From assembly GCA_937873305.1 (NCBI GenBank), contig CALMOM010000197.1, forward strand, positions 1-33,170: a stretch of 33,170 bases of DNA, given 5' to 3'. The translations under genes and the position numbers were made by a program. Shown here one piece after another: positions 32,814 to 33,170 of this stretch. The stretch comes from an uncultured Terriglobus sp. (lineage in GTDB: Bacteria; Acidobacteriota; Terriglobia; Terriglobales; Acidobacteriaceae). The notes beneath the pieces were generated by a model, which saw only the letters and a list, made by a program, of their open reading frames with translations, searched no databases and was not told where the DNA came from. Numbering within the stretch: the stretch's first letter is position 1; every line of letters begins with the position of its first letter.

Positions 32814-33008
32814 CTACTTCTTTGCTTGTTCTTCCCAGCCCATCTTCACTTGCGCCCACGACGAGGATTTCTGCCAGGAGGTGATCGGGCATTGAGTTCC
32901 ATGTATGTAGAAGGCGATAGCGGCCTCAGCAGGTGATTTCCAGTTCGGATTCTTCATGAGTCTTTCGATCCGCGCATCATGGCGTAAGTTCTCTTCGGTC
33001 GACTTCAT
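32814..33008 (-). CDS. Small hypothetical protein upstream of the methyltransferase
   Basis: A possible 64-aa protein (MKSTEENLRHDARIERLMKNPNW, ending MGWEEQAKK) reads from an ATG at 33008 and stops 36 nt before the methyltransferase start, in the same direction. It is charged, rich in Lys/Glu, with tryptophans and no recognised domain. The frame stays open upstream to 33149 through a pyrimidine-rich tract that would encode a membrane-like segment, which is more likely a leader or chance. It may be a small regulator or accessory component of the defence operon; no ribosome site is convincing. Confidence 0.45.
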   Translation of the reverse strand: MKSTEENLRHDARIERLMKNPNWKSPAEAAIAFYIHGTQCPITSWQKSSSWAQVKMGWEEQAKK

Positions 33009-33170
33009 GCATTCATAGTAGAGAGAGAAAGAGAGAACAAGCAAGAGAAAGAGCAGAGCAGCCGTACTAAGATCATGAATTTGTACCCGCTCGAATTTTC
33101 GGCAGCTCTTCCCATCGCGTAGTCCACCGTGGCGACAGGTACTCCGCACGCAGCTTCCAGGCCGCGTCCT

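Noticed and set aside
33010..33060. GA-rich tract as a simple repeat or membrane-protein N-terminus
   Set aside because: Irregular purine tract, not a true repeat; the hydrophobic translation follows from pyrimidine richness on the minus strand.

Overview
The window looks like a chromosomal accessory region of a soil bacterium with moderately high GC, probably an acidobacterium (Terriglobia-like). That placement is an inference from gene content (a secreted GH6 cellulase, a bestrophin-like channel and many small oxidoreductases, each with its own regulator), not from a marker gene. I see no rRNA, tRNA or CRISPR array.

Layout. (1) 0-1.5 kb: secreted GH6 cellulase. (2) 1.5-2.9 kb: scrap zone with a TetR remnant, a MerR start fragment, an HNH nuclease and an N-terminally truncated serine recombinase whose 5' end runs into a conjugation gene. 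(3) 2.9-8.4 kb: remainder of a conjugative or mobilizable element, namely a TraD/VirD4-like coupling protein (frame-damaged) and a MobF/TrwC-type relaxase-helicase. (4) 8.6-25.3 kb: metabolic/detoxification island made of six divergent regulator/enzyme pairs: DUF3224 with AraC, MDR reductase with AraC, LysR with a five-gene SDR operon, alpha/beta hydrolase with TetR, HxlR with an extended SDR, and aldo/keto reductase with TetR. It is interrupted by a second recombinase-HNH cassette, an intact serine recombinase and a recombinase remnant. (5) 25.5-33.0 kb: defence island. A Z1 ATPase, a GHKL (paraMORC-type) ATPase, a cytosine-C5 methyltransferase and a PD-(D/E)XK protein form a tight minus-strand operon. 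A frameshifted HExxH metallopeptidase converges on it with a 4-nt overlap, and a small ORF lies upstream.

How the parts work together. The defence operon has the composition of GHKL-ATPase restriction-modification systems: the methyltransferase marks self DNA, and the Z1 and GHKL ATPases plus the nuclease-fold protein probably restrict unmarked DNA. The metallopeptidase is a candidate extra effector. The island in (4) looks like independently acquired inducer-responsive modules, with the recombinases as likely agents of shuffling.

Most notable signals: two copies of a serine recombinase + zinc-ribbon HNH cassette, both with destroyed recombinase N-termini; a 109-bp internal inversion in the second copy with matching GG/CC dinucleotides at both junctions; an HxlR promoter whose perfect operator palindrome fills the -35/-10 spacer and whose predicted transcription start is the A of the ATG; and several genes that each appear to lack exactly one base, mostly in a short homopolymer, which is either real decay or an assembly error and matters for calling genes broken.
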